Source: Anaerolineales bacterium (GTDB lineage Bacteria > Chloroflexota > Anaerolineae > Anaerolineales > Villigracilaceae). From it: a DNA stretch of 64,000 nucleotides. A program made the position numbers and the translations under genes. Location of the stretch: NCBI GenBank assembly GCA_014379595.1, contig JACMLM010000029.1, forward strand, positions 62,001-126,000, given 5' to 3'. Shown here one piece after another: positions 1 through 7,921 of the stretch; positions within the stretch are counted from its first letter, which is position 1, and each line of letters begins with the position of its first letter. The notes below the pieces were generated by a model. That model had not been told where the DNA came from. It did not search any database and worked only from the letters and a program-made list of their open reading frames with translations.

Positions 1-344
1 TGCTTGCGATGAAATAATTCAATACGGGCAGCTGCTTTTTTGAGAGCATCACGTTGTTCGGGCGGGAGCGAATCTAATGCAGCTTGGATTAAGTCCTTTG
101 AAACGGGAGCAGGCTGAAGGTCGATTGAATCGAGGGTGAGAGTCCACTTTTGAAGCGCTGAGTCGCCATTCATCCGCACATCTTTTAAAATTTTGGTTAC
201 TGCCTCTTCGGGCGTTAAAGATTTGCCGAAGAGTTTTTCGATACTGTCCAACACTCGTTGACTGACAGGGAATTCATCAGGTGGAGTGCGTTTGAGGATG
301 GTTTGTTTTGCAGTTTGTGGATCATATTGTTTAAGCATGAGCAT
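1..344 (-). CDS. hisD: Histidinol dehydrogenase, N-terminal part (runs off the window)
   Basis: HisD oxidises L-histidinol to L-histidine in two NAD-dependent steps, the last reactions of histidine synthesis. Only about 114 N-terminal residues are present. The translation begins MLMLKQYDPQTAKQTILKR and continues with a region typical of the HisD N-terminus, where a variable helix precedes an 'RxxGDxAL' segment (here RMNGDSALQKWT). Two in-frame ATGs lie at 344 and 338; both overlap the hisG stop (331-333), which implies translational coupling. Order hisG-hisD on one transcript is common in bacteria. The catalytic and zinc-binding residues lie outside the window, so intactness cannot be judged. 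Confidence 0.85.
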   Translation of the reverse strand, partial: MLMLKQYDPQTAKQTILKRTPPDEFPVSQRVLDSIEKLFGKSLTPEEAVTKILKDVRMNGDSALQKWTLTLDSIDLQPAPVSKDLIQAALDSLPPEQRDALKKAAARIELFHRK

Positions 345-1347
345 CACCTTGTTCGAGAGCTTTTAGCATGGCGCTGTAACGCGGCGGCTCTTCTTCAAAA
401 ATATAAGTGATGGGCGAAACGATAATGCCGCTGCCGCCGATTAAACGCAATTCAGAAATAGCTTGCGGCAAGTGATCGCGGCGCACCACGACTGTAGCAG
501 AATACCAATTTGGTGATCCATCGCGTACGCCGATTGGGCTGATGGTTGGTCCTTGTAAACCACCCACTGAAGTTTGCGTAAATATTTTTTGAGTGATGAC
601 ATCCGCATTTTCGCCGCGCATGTTTGCAATGACCAGCAGATTATCCTTGGCGCGCATATGAGCTTCGATATATTCCAACAAACGACGCGCCATTTCTAAA
701 ACTTCAGGACGAGTCTGTAAGGCTTTGCGATTCGCGATCAAAACAGCTTGAGATGGTTGAATAACTCCATCAGTCAAAGGGCGAAGTCGGTTATCCAATA
801 ATGTTTGACCTGATGAAACCAGATCAGAAATAATATCAGCATAGCCAATTGTGGGCGCAGTTTCGAGCGTACCTTCAGCAGAAATCAGGGTGTGAGAAAT
901 ATTATGTTTTGTAAGAAAGCGTTCTGTCAGAATAGGAAATTTTGTTGCCACACGCAATGGTCTTGCCAACGTAGCTACATATTCTTTGAGTGATGTAACA
1001 TCTGTCACTGTTTTCCAAATTTCTGGAACGGCCAACGTTAGAGCGCAACTTCCAAAACCAAGTGCATCATGCAGAATGAGAATATCACGGTTGTCGCCGC
1101 GTTTTTCCTCGATCATATCGAGGCCGGTGATTCCAAAATCGATGCTGCCTTGGCGCACGCTGACAACAATATCGCCGGGGCGTTGAAAGATGACTCCCAA
1201 TTCGGGCAGCGCAGGCAGCTCCGCCTGATATTGGCGCGGATTTGGCTTGAATATCTTCAATCCTGCCGCAGTGAGAAAATCCAGCGCGTCACTTTCAAGA
1301 CGGCCTTTGGATGGAAGAGAGAGTCGGATGGTTTGTTGTGAGAGCAT
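331..1347 (-). CDS. hisG: ATP phosphoribosyltransferase, long form
   Basis: HisG joins ATP and PRPP to give phosphoribosyl-ATP, the first committed and feedback-controlled step of histidine synthesis. The protein has 338 residues, so it is the long form with a C-terminal ACT-like regulatory domain and would not need HisZ. The N-terminus has LSLPSKGRL; the nucleotide and PRPP region includes FGITGLDM near residue 75 and SAEGTLETAPTIGYADIISD near 155-175. The C-terminal domain (about residue 240 onward) contains the GLQGPTISPI stretch usual in HisG_C. It is the first enzyme gene after the leader/terminator at 1411-1557, so its expression should be governed by that attenuator. No hisZ is seen. 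Confidence 0.95.
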   Translation of the reverse strand: MLSQQTIRLSLPSKGRLESDALDFLTAAGLKIFKPNPRQYQAELPALPELGVIFQRPGDIVVSVRQGSIDFGITGLDMIEEKRGDNRDILILHDALGFGSCALTLAVPEIWKTVTDVTSLKEYVATLARPLRVATKFPILTERFLTKHNISHTLISAEGTLETAPTIGYADIISDLVSSGQTLLDNRLRPLTDGVIQPSQAVLIANRKALQTRPEVLEMARRLLEYIEAHMRAKDNLLVIANMRGENADVITQKIFTQTSVGGLQGPTISPIGVRDGSPNWYSATVVVRRDHLPQAISELRLIGGSGIIVSPITYIFEEEPPRYSAMLKALEQGDAHA

Positions 1348-1410
1348 AGATAATCCTTAAAGTTAAATGATATTGAGCATATTCAAGCGGACTAAAGTCC
1401 GCATTCCGAA

Positions 1411-1443
1411 AAAACAAAAACCCCGATCAATGACCGGGGTTTG
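1411..1443 (-). terminator. his attenuator: intrinsic terminator hairpin before hisG
   Basis: On the minus strand AAACCCCGGTCA, loop TT, then TGATCGGGGTTT forms a strong hairpin followed by a T-rich run (TTTTTGTTTTTT). It lies between the leader peptide (stop at 1477) and hisG (start 1347). It can end transcription of the his leader and would also stop readthrough from the purine operon upstream. Its 5' arm is shared with the competing stem at 1432-1504. Confidence 0.88.
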
Positions 1444-1504
1444 ATATTACAAAGCACACTATCCTGTTAATCTCGTTCAGGTACGCGCAAAGAATCTCCC
1501 GGTC
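1432..1504 (-). promoter_or_regulatory. Antiterminator stem of the his attenuator
   Basis: On the minus strand GACCGGG (1504-1498), lying inside the leader-peptide coding region just after the His codons, is perfectly complementary to CCCGGTC (1438-1432), which is the 5' arm of the terminator. The two pairings exclude each other. A ribosome stalled on the His codons (1539-1516) would leave GACCGGG free and block the terminator. A ribosome reaching the stop codon would cover or pass it and let the terminator fold. The complementarity is seen directly; the mechanism is inferred from known his/trp attenuators. Confidence 0.75.
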
Positions 1505-1557
1505 TTTCTGGGCATGTGATGATGTACATGATGATTGTGCGCGAACATTGAATTCAT
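1477..1557 (-). CDS. hisL: his operon leader peptide
   Basis: A 26-codon ORF reads MNSMFAHNHHVHHHMPRK and then TGRFFART before TGA at 1479-1477. Six of eight consecutive codons (1539-1516) are His codons (CAC AAT CAT CAT GTA CAT CAT CAC), the hallmark of a his attenuator leader. A second ATG at 1548 would give 23 residues. A promoter ends about ten bases upstream, so the mRNA would be leaderless or nearly so for the first ATG. It sits directly ahead of a terminator and hisG. The peptide itself has no enzymatic role; its translation speed senses charged tRNA-His. Confidence 0.85.
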   Translation of the reverse strand: MNSMFAHNHHVHHHMPRKTGRFFART

Positions 1558-1567
1558 ATTGGATGGC

Positions 1568-1595
1568 AGTATACCACGTCAACTGGATTTGGCAA
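1568..1595 (-). promoter_or_regulatory. Promoter of the his leader/operon
   Basis: Minus strand: TTGCCA at 1595-1590, 16-base spacer, TATACT at 1573-1568, with TGG directly before the -10 (extended -10). The -35 lies inside the last codons of purB. The expected start is near 1561, only a few bases before the first leader ATG. Confidence 0.65.
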
Positions 1596-2946
1596 GCACA
1601 CTATCAGTCAATTGGATGGCTAATCCGATATAGGATTCTGGCGATAGATTCAGCAAACGCTTTCGCATTTCCTCATCCACATCAATCGCTTTGCACCATG
1701 ACCTGTAATCTGCTTCTGTTACGACGCGGCCTCGCGTCTGCTGTTTGAGCGACTCGTACGCATCAGGTTTTCCGATTGCACGAAGAATAGTCTGTGCGCC
1801 CTCAGCGATAACTTCCCAATGAGCATTTAACTCAGCTTTGATCTTTTCTTCGTCAGCAGCAATGCGACTCATGCCACGCTGTAAATTGATCCATGCGACC
1901 AGTGTATGCCCAAGCGCCGTCCCAAAAGTACGTCGGACAGTGGAATCGGACAAGTCACGTTGTAAACGCGAGACTGTCAGTTTTTGGGCATAATGTGTGA
2001 AGAGCGAATTTGCAACCCCAAGATTGCCTTCTGCATTTTCAAAGTCAATCGGGTTAACTTTTTGGGGCATGGTCGAAGAACCCACTTCACCTTTCACAAC
2101 AGCCTGTTTTAGATAACCGTCACTGATGTAGCGCCAAACGTCTTGAGAAAAATCAATCAAGATGGAATTCGTTAGCCGTAATGCGTCGAAATAACGAATC
2201 CAATTATCATATGGCAGAATTTGGGTTGTGATCAGGTTTGGTTCAAGATCGTATTGTGCAATAAACTCTTTACTGAAAGCAAGCCAATCTGTTTGAGGAA
2301 AGGCAGCTTGTAAAGCATTAAGATTGCCAACTGCACCTGTCAACTTGGCTTCAAGGCGATGCGCGGCGATTTCGTCTCTTGCAGTTTTCAGGCGAGCAAT
2401 ATAAATGGCGAATTCCTTTCCCAATGTGGTTGGGACGGCGAACTGTCCGTGCGTGCGGGCGAGCATGGGAAGGGAGCGAGTTTCTTTGGCAAATTCACGC
2501 AATGAGTTGATGAGTATATCTAATGTGGGAAGCAATATTGAATTGCGAGAGTCGCGCAATGCTATTACTTGAGCGATGTTATTTACGTCTTCAGAAGTCA
2601 GACCAAAATGAATCCAGGGTAGTAGATCTTTGAGAGATGATTCCTTTAATTTATCCTGCAAAAAATATTCGATGGCTTTTACGTCGTGACGAGTCTCGCG
2701 TTCGTGGGCTTGAATCGATTCTGCGTCAGCTAAGGAGAAATTTGATTGAATGGATTTGAGCTGCGCGGATTCGGAATCAGTCAAAGGGCGAATCAAACTG
2801 ATTTTGGAAAGAGCAGGCAACAGGTCAAGTTCGATGCGGACTCTATCGCGTAGAAAAGCAAACTCAGAGAAATGTCCGCTGAGAGGGGTAGTTAAGTTTG
2901 CGTAGCGGCCATCCAAAGAAGAAAGAAGATTGAGAGGGTCTGTCAT
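1579..2946 (-). CDS. purB: Adenylosuccinate lyase
   Basis: PurB cleaves SAICAR to AICAR in IMP synthesis and adenylosuccinate to AMP; both release fumarate. The 455-residue length equals the E. coli-type family. The signature loop GSSTMPQKVNPIDFEN lies near residue 290, and the conserved TSEDVNN lies near residue 118. The ATG directly abuts the TAA of the IMP cyclohydrolase gene (no gap), so it is the last gene of the purine operon. Its 3' end contains the -35 box of the his promoter. Confidence 0.96.
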   Translation of the reverse strand: MTDPLNLLSSLDGRYANLTTPLSGHFSEFAFLRDRVRIELDLLPALSKISLIRPLTDSESAQLKSIQSNFSLADAESIQAHERETRHDVKAIEYFLQDKLKESSLKDLLPWIHFGLTSEDVNNIAQVIALRDSRNSILLPTLDILINSLREFAKETRSLPMLARTHGQFAVPTTLGKEFAIYIARLKTARDEIAAHRLEAKLTGAVGNLNALQAAFPQTDWLAFSKEFIAQYDLEPNLITTQILPYDNWIRYFDALRLTNSILIDFSQDVWRYISDGYLKQAVVKGEVGSSTMPQKVNPIDFENAEGNLGVANSLFTHYAQKLTVSRLQRDLSDSTVRRTFGTALGHTLVAWINLQRGMSRIAADEEKIKAELNAHWEVIAEGAQTILRAIGKPDAYESLKQQTRGRVVTEADYRSWCKAIDVDEEMRKRLLNLSPESYIGLAIQLTDSVLAKSS

Positions 2947-3516
2947 TTATTGATCCAAATAATTTGAGATGAGCGTATCGTAATTTGCAGTGGACTTGAA
3001 ACCTTTGACCGCGAGTTTTTTTCTGACTTCAAACGGAATTTCGCCATGTTCAAGCACGGACAGCACTTCGGCATAATCGGCGGGATCGCAGACGAGGGTA
3101 ACACGTTCATGATTTTTTGCGGCGGCGCGAATGAGGGTGACGCCGCCGATGTCAATATTTTCGATGGCATCGGCATACGTGACATTTGGCTTGGCGATGG
3201 TCTCTTCAAATGGATAAAGATTGACGGCGACGAGATCAATATAATCCCAGCCGAGAGCGAGGAGTTCATTGTGATCGGACTCGGTCGGACGCGCAAGCAA
3301 ACCGCCATGAATTGCAGGATGCAAAGTTTTTACACGTCCGCCAAGGAGCTCAGGTGACTTTGTGTAATCGGCAACTTCGGTGGCGTTGATATTATTTTCG
3401 TGCAAAAGCTTGGCTGTGCCGCCAGAGGCGAGTAGAGTCCAATCGAGGGAGGTTAGTCCTTTGGCGAAATCAATGAGTCCAGTTTTGTTGTGAACGGAGA
3501 GAATTGCAGTGGGCAT
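2947..3516 (-). CDS. purH: IMP cyclohydrolase, stand-alone (N-terminal half of PurH)
   Basis: This 189-residue protein corresponds to only the IMP cyclohydrolase (MGS-like) domain of the usual about 510-residue bifunctional PurH. It closes the ring of FAICAR to give IMP. Visible family motifs are LSVHNKTGLIDFAK at the N-terminus, GGRVKTLHPAIHGGLLAR near residue 60, VNLYPFEETI near 98, and ENIDIGGVTLIRAAAKNH near 120. The start has a good ribosome site (AGGAG, six bases upstream). The transformylase half is encoded separately at 4454-5629, with purN in between. Length and intact ends suggest a functional stand-alone enzyme and not a broken gene. Confidence 0.92.
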   Translation of the reverse strand: MPTAILSVHNKTGLIDFAKGLTSLDWTLLASGGTAKLLHENNINATEVADYTKSPELLGGRVKTLHPAIHGGLLARPTESDHNELLALGWDYIDLVAVNLYPFEETIAKPNVTYADAIENIDIGGVTLIRAAAKNHERVTLVCDPADYAEVLSVLEHGEIPFEVRKKLAVKGFKSTANYDTLISNYLDQ

Positions 3517-3556
3517 TAGAAACTCCTAAATTTTATAAAACAGATTTTTCTTAATG

Positions 3557-4447
3557 TTAGTGTTTTTTGACAAACTCTTTGACGCTCAAATAAAATTCTT
3601 CCTCTTTTTCATTTGCTATTTGAAAGATTTTCCATAGATCAAATTTCATAAACAGGTAAGCTTTTTCTGCTTGTTCTCTTGTTTTGAAAAAAACAGTATG
3701 CACAAACCCGCCTCCGCAAGTTATAGCCCAAGGTGCTGTAACACCATCTTTTTCAAGAGTGATTCTTGCTCCATATTCATGAAACTCATCAAATACAATT
3801 ATGCCTTCCTCAGGACCAATTGATCCGATTGTTTGCCCATCTTCAAAAGATTTCCAAGTAGTTTGAGAAAATATCCATTCATTAATTGTTTTTACTAAGA
3901 GCTCATGTTCTACTTCATGAACACGTTCCTCAAGAGATTCTAATGTATCGGTTTGGTGAATGGGGACTATTTCAGTTGCTAGTAAGGGGCCATTATCCAC
4001 ACCTTCATCAGGGACGAGATGAATCATGACGCCTGTGTGTTTTATTTCTCCGCTTTGATAAGCATCATAAGCTCTTTCGATGGCGTGCGTGCCGGGGAAT
4101 GTATCTGGTAAAGCGGGATGTATGTTAATAATACGGTTTGGGAAGTGATCAAGAAAATTGGAAGTGAGAATCCGCATCCAGCCAGCGAGGATGATGTAGT
4201 CAGGTTGTTTGGTAGCTACATAGTTTGCTAATCGTAAATCGTATTCATTGCGAGATTCGTTTTCCACCTTCGCAAAATGTATTCCTTCAATTCCTGCGTT
4301 GAGTGCGCGAGTTAATCCGTGTGCTTCGGCTTTGTTGCTGATAACAGATACAACAACTGCATCAAGTTCACCTGACTCACACGCATTGAGGATTGCTTGT
4401 AAGTTGGAACCATTTCCAGAGATGAAGACGACAAGGCGGGATGTCAT
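3557..4447 (-). CDS. purN: Phosphoribosylglycinamide formyltransferase with extra C-terminal domain
   Basis: PurN transfers a formyl group from 10-formyl-THF to GAR. Residues 1 to about 190 match the family: FISGNGSNLQAI at the N-terminus, the catalytic NIHPALPDTFPG (Asn and His) near 108, and HLVPDEGVDNGPLL with the catalytic Asp near 143-150. Usual PurN has about 200 residues; this has 296. The extra roughly 100 residues (from about WKSFEDGQTIG to the end) contain GARITLEKDG, APWAITCGGGFVHTVFF and a charged helical tail. They are not part of PurN. The segment resembles small stand-alone hypothetical proteins remembered from other bacteria, but no function can be assigned. It lies between the two halves of PurH, so genes for both formyl-transfer steps are adjacent. 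Confidence 0.92.
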   Translation of the reverse strand: MTSRLVVFISGNGSNLQAILNACESGELDAVVVSVISNKAEAHGLTRALNAGIEGIHFAKVENESRNEYDLRLANYVATKQPDYIILAGWMRILTSNFLDHFPNRIINIHPALPDTFPGTHAIERAYDAYQSGEIKHTGVMIHLVPDEGVDNGPLLATEIVPIHQTDTLESLEERVHEVEHELLVKTINEWIFSQTTWKSFEDGQTIGSIGPEEGIIVFDEFHEYGARITLEKDGVTAPWAITCGGGFVHTVFFKTREQAEKAYLFMKFDLWKIFQIANEKEEEFYLSVKEFVKKH

Positions 4448-4453
4448 TTTTAT

Positions 4454-5629
4454 TTAATGATGAAACAAGCGCACGCCGCTGAAAACCATGGTCATGCCAT
4501 ATTCGTCACACGCGGCAATCACATCTTCATCGCGGTTGGAACCGCCTGGCTGCAAGACATATTTCACGCCGCTTCTGACAGCACGGTCAATGGAATCACG
4601 GAATGGGAAAAAGGCATCGGAGCCGAGAACGACATCAGACATGCCATCCAACCACTCGCGTCTCTCTTCAACTGTGAGTTGGTTCGGCGATTCTGTGAAT
4701 ACATTCGTCCAGTTGGATTTTTCTGCTTCGGTGACATCGGGTTGTAGAAATTGATCAATAGCATTATCACGGTCAGGACGTTTGACGCCAGGTTTGAAAG
4801 GGAGATTTAAAACGGATGGATGTTGACGAAGTCGCCACAAGTCCGCTTTGGAGCCAGCGAGGCGGGCACAATGTACACGTGATTGTTGTCCTGCGCCTAC
4901 GCCGATCACTTGCCCATCTACGGCATAACAGACTGAATTGGACTGTGTGTACTTGAGTGTGATCCATGCGATCAACATATCGCGGATGGCGCTTTCGGGA
5001 AGGTCTTTGTTTTTGGTGACAGTGTTTGCAAAGTCCGCAGATGTGACAAGTCGATCATGACGATGCTGTTCAAATGTGATGCCAAAGACGTCACGGGTTT
5101 CCAAATCAGACGGCTCATAGTCAGGGTCAATTTGGACAACCGCATACTTGCCTTGCTTTTTCTTTTTGAGGATATCAAGTGCTTCTGGTTCATAAGCGGG
5201 AGCAATGACACCGTCAGAGACTTCGCGGCTGATGAGTTTCGCAGTTGGAACATCAACAGTTTCAGAGAGTGCAATCCAATCACCGAAAGAAGACATGCGG
5301 TCCACACCACGCGCTCGGGCGTAGGCAGTAGCAAGTGGCGAGAGTTCGATGTCATCTACAAAGTAGATTTTCTTGAGCACATCCGAAAGCGGATTAGCAA
5401 CTGCCGCTCCGGATGGGCTGACATGTTTAAAGGATGCCGCAGCGGGTAAGTTAATTGCAGACTTCAACTCGCTGACGAGCTGCCAGGAATTCAATGCATC
5501 CAGTAGATTTATATATCCAGGGGAACCGCTGAGAACAGTGATGGGCAAATCCGCATCAGATTTCATGAAGACACGAGCAGGCGCTTGCTGTGGATTAGCT
5601 CCATAACGGAGAGGAAGAGAAGATGACAT
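4454..5629 (-). CDS. purH: AICAR transformylase, stand-alone (C-terminal half of PurH)
   Basis: The enzyme transfers formyl from 10-formyl-THF to AICAR. It has 391 residues from the ATG at 5629, chosen because AAGGA lies seven bases upstream and the start sits ten bases after purM; an in-frame ATG at 5677 would overlap purM. It begins [15 protein letters not shown], as the C-terminal half of PurH does. It keeps the catalytic Lys-His pair in [19 protein letters not shown] and the [20 protein letters not shown] and [19 protein letters not shown] segments. The MGS-like cyclohydrolase domain is absent and encoded at 2947-3516. Confidence 0.93.
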   Translation of the reverse strand: MSSSLPLRYGANPQQAPARVFMKSDADLPITVLSGSPGYINLLDALNSWQLVSELKSAINLPAAASFKHVSPSGAAVANPLSDVLKKIYFVDDIELSPLATAYARARGVDRMSSFGDWIALSETVDVPTAKLISREVSDGVIAPAYEPEALDILKKKKQGKYAVVQIDPDYEPSDLETRDVFGITFEQHRHDRLVTSADFANTVTKNKDLPESAIRDMLIAWITLKYTQSNSVCYAVDGQVIGVGAGQQSRVHCARLAGSKADLWRLRQHPSVLNLPFKPGVKRPDRDNAIDQFLQPDVTEAEKSNWTNVFTESPNQLTVEERREWLDGMSDVVLGSDAFFPFRDSIDRAVRSGVKYVLQPGGSNRDEDVIAACDEYGMTMVFSGVRLFHH

Positions 5630-5639
5630 CAATAAATCC

Positions 5640-6653
5640 TTAATTAACGAGTTGAACCTTTTTATGACCTTCGACAAGTTCGCCGATCACAAAAGTCGTT
5701 TCTGGTATCAAGTTTTGAATTTTGGAAACTGTATCTTTATCCACAATTGCGATCATGCCAATTCCCATATTGAAGACACGATACATTTCTTCAGTATCGA
5801 TTTCTCCTTTTTGTTGAATGAGATTCCATAAAGGCGAGGCAGGCCATGAACCGAGCTTGATATTTGCATCCAAGTTTTCTGGAAGAACACGCGGAAGGTT
5901 TTCGATGAATCCGCCGCCAGTGATGTGGGCCAATGCTTTAATGTCAGAAAGCAGAGAGTGGAGAACAGAATAATAAGAACGATGTGGAGCTAGTAAGGCA
6001 TCAGCAAGAGAGCTGTTGAGTTCAGGGGAAAATGTATCGAGTGGTATATCTGCAAAGATTTTACGGATTAGAGAATATCCGTTCGTGTGCGGTCCACTGG
6101 ATTTCAGGCCAATTAACATATCGCCTGCTTTGAGATTATTGCGCGGCAGGATATTTTCTTGCTCAACTATCCCAATGATCGTTCCAGCAACATCAAATTC
6201 GTTTGGCTGATACACTCCTGGCATTTCGGCGGTTTCGCCGCCAAGTAACGCCACATCAGATTCTTTGCAGGCCTCTGCAATGCCAGTTACGACTTCAGCA
6301 GTTTGTTCAGGGTCGAGTTTGGATGTAGCAAAATAATCCATAAAGAAAAGTGGACGAGCGCCTTGTACAAGAATATCGTTGATACAGTGATTGACAATGT
6401 CGTGTCCGATGCCGCGATAGCGTCCAACGGATGAAGCCAATTTCACCTTCGTGCCAACTCCATCGGTAGAGGCGACCAGCACGGGTGACTTCATTTCTTT
6501 CAAAGCAGATGCATCGAATAATCCACCAAAGGAACCAATACCCGCCAACACAGATGAATTGTATGTGGACTTGACCGCATCTTTCATTAAATCTACAGCG
6601 CGGTTGCCAGCATCAATATCCACACCCGCAGAGCCGTAATCAGACTTCGTCAT
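5640..6653 (-). CDS. purM: Phosphoribosylformylglycinamidine cyclo-ligase (AIR synthetase)
   Basis: PurM closes FGAM to AIR using ATP. The 337-residue length is usual for the family. It begins [17 protein letters not shown], followed by the glycine-rich [12 protein letters not shown] near residue 85 and [13 protein letters not shown] near 135; [16 protein letters not shown] near 243 is the C-terminal family motif. Its ATG overlaps the purD stop by four bases (ATGA), so the two are probably translationally coupled. Confidence 0.96.
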   Translation of the reverse strand: MTKSDYGSAGVDIDAGNRAVDLMKDAVKSTYNSSVLAGIGSFGGLFDASALKEMKSPVLVASTDGVGTKVKLASSVGRYRGIGHDIVNHCINDILVQGARPLFFMDYFATSKLDPEQTAEVVTGIAEACKESDVALLGGETAEMPGVYQPNEFDVAGTIIGIVEQENILPRNNLKAGDMLIGLKSSGPHTNGYSLIRKIFADIPLDTFSPELNSSLADALLAPHRSYYSVLHSLLSDIKALAHITGGGFIENLPRVLPENLDANIKLGSWPASPLWNLIQQKGEIDTEEMYRVFNMGIGMIAIVDKDTVSKIQNLIPETTFVIGELVEGHKKVQLVN

Positions 6654-7921
6654 TTTGAACCTTCCAATGCACGATATGCAATATCTTTGCGATACTGCAT
6701 CCCATCAAAGGAAACGTTTTTTACATTTGAATAAACATCATCAATTGCGGATTCAATATCATTTGCCCAGGCGGTTAACCCGAATACACGTCCGCCTGAT
6801 GTGAAGACTTTTTCATTCTCCATTTTTGTCCCAGCATGAAAGCAAATAACATTCTCAGGTAATTCACCAAACACAACTGGTTTATCTATCTCTACTTTTT
6901 CTGGATATCCCTTGCTTGCTAATACTAGGCAAACCGCTGCGTCATTTTTCCAAAGTATATTGATGTCCTTCAAATTTCCATCTACACATGCATCCGCAAT
7001 GTCCAGCAAATCCGTTTCAAGTAATGGAAGTACCACTTGCGTTTCTGGGTCGCCAAAGCGCGCATTAAATTCCAGAACGCTGATTCCGTTTTCCGTTAGG
7101 ATCAGACCCGCGTATAAGACTCCAACAAATAGAGTCCCCTCGCTTCGTAATCCATCTATGGCGGGCTTCAACACAGAGTCCAATGCTTCATTCAATAAAT
7201 CTTTTGTAAAAATCGGAGCAGGCGCATACGCACCCATGCCGCCCGTGTTAGGACCGCGATCACCATCAAGCAAGCGTTTGTGATCTTGCGCAGGAATCAT
7301 CGGCGCAATCGATTTTCCATCTGTGAACACCATCAACGAAACTTCCTGCCCGCTCAATCGTTCTTCGATCACAACTTCCTCGCCAGCATCACCAAATGTC
7401 TTTTCAATCAAAATCGATTTAAGCGTCGCTTCTGATTCTTCAAGCGTGTCTGGTAAGATCACGCCTTTGCCAGCGGCAAGCCCTGATGCCTTGATAACAA
7501 TTGGATAATCAACGTGATCTAAATAACTAAGTGCTTCATCGAGACGAGTGAACGTGGCATAACGCGCCGTTGGAATATGATGACGTGCCATAAAATTTTT
7601 AGAAAAAACTTTAGACGCTTCGATCTGCGCCGCGGCTTGACTCGGCCCAAAGCAGCGGATCGAATTTGTTGACAATGAATCTGTCAAACCATCTGCAAGC
7701 GGAATTTCAGGACCGATGATTACCAGATCAATCTGCTTCTCTTTACAAAAGCGGACAACATCATCATGATTGCTCACATCAAGTAAAACATTTTCGCCGC
7801 ATAAACTTGTGCCTGGGTTTCCAGGTGCAGTATAAAGTTTCGTCAATCTCGAAGATTGTGCCACTTTCCATGCCAATGCGTGTTCTCGTCCACCTGAGCC
7901 GATAATTAAAACATTCATCAT
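6650..7921 (-). CDS. purD: Phosphoribosylamine-glycine ligase (GAR synthetase)
   Basis: PurD joins phosphoribosylamine and glycine using ATP (ATP-grasp enzyme). At 423 residues it has normal length. It shows VLIIGSGGREHALAWK at the N-terminus, the ATP-grasp segment KASGLAAGKGVILP near 147, DHKRLLDGDRGPNTGGMGAY near 215-235, and LEFNARFGDPETQ near 288. The start (7921 or the next ATG at 7918) follows directly after the purF stop. Confidence 0.96.
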   Translation of the reverse strand: MMNVLIIGSGGREHALAWKVAQSSRLTKLYTAPGNPGTSLCGENVLLDVSNHDDVVRFCKEKQIDLVIIGPEIPLADGLTDSLSTNSIRCFGPSQAAAQIEASKVFSKNFMARHHIPTARYATFTRLDEALSYLDHVDYPIVIKASGLAAGKGVILPDTLEESEATLKSILIEKTFGDAGEEVVIEERLSGQEVSLMVFTDGKSIAPMIPAQDHKRLLDGDRGPNTGGMGAYAPAPIFTKDLLNEALDSVLKPAIDGLRSEGTLFVGVLYAGLILTENGISVLEFNARFGDPETQVVLPLLETDLLDIADACVDGNLKDINILWKNDAAVCLVLASKGYPEKVEIDKPVVFGELPENVICFHAGTKMENEKVFTSGGRVFGLTAWANDIESAIDDVYSNVKNVSFDGMQYRKDIAYRALEGSK

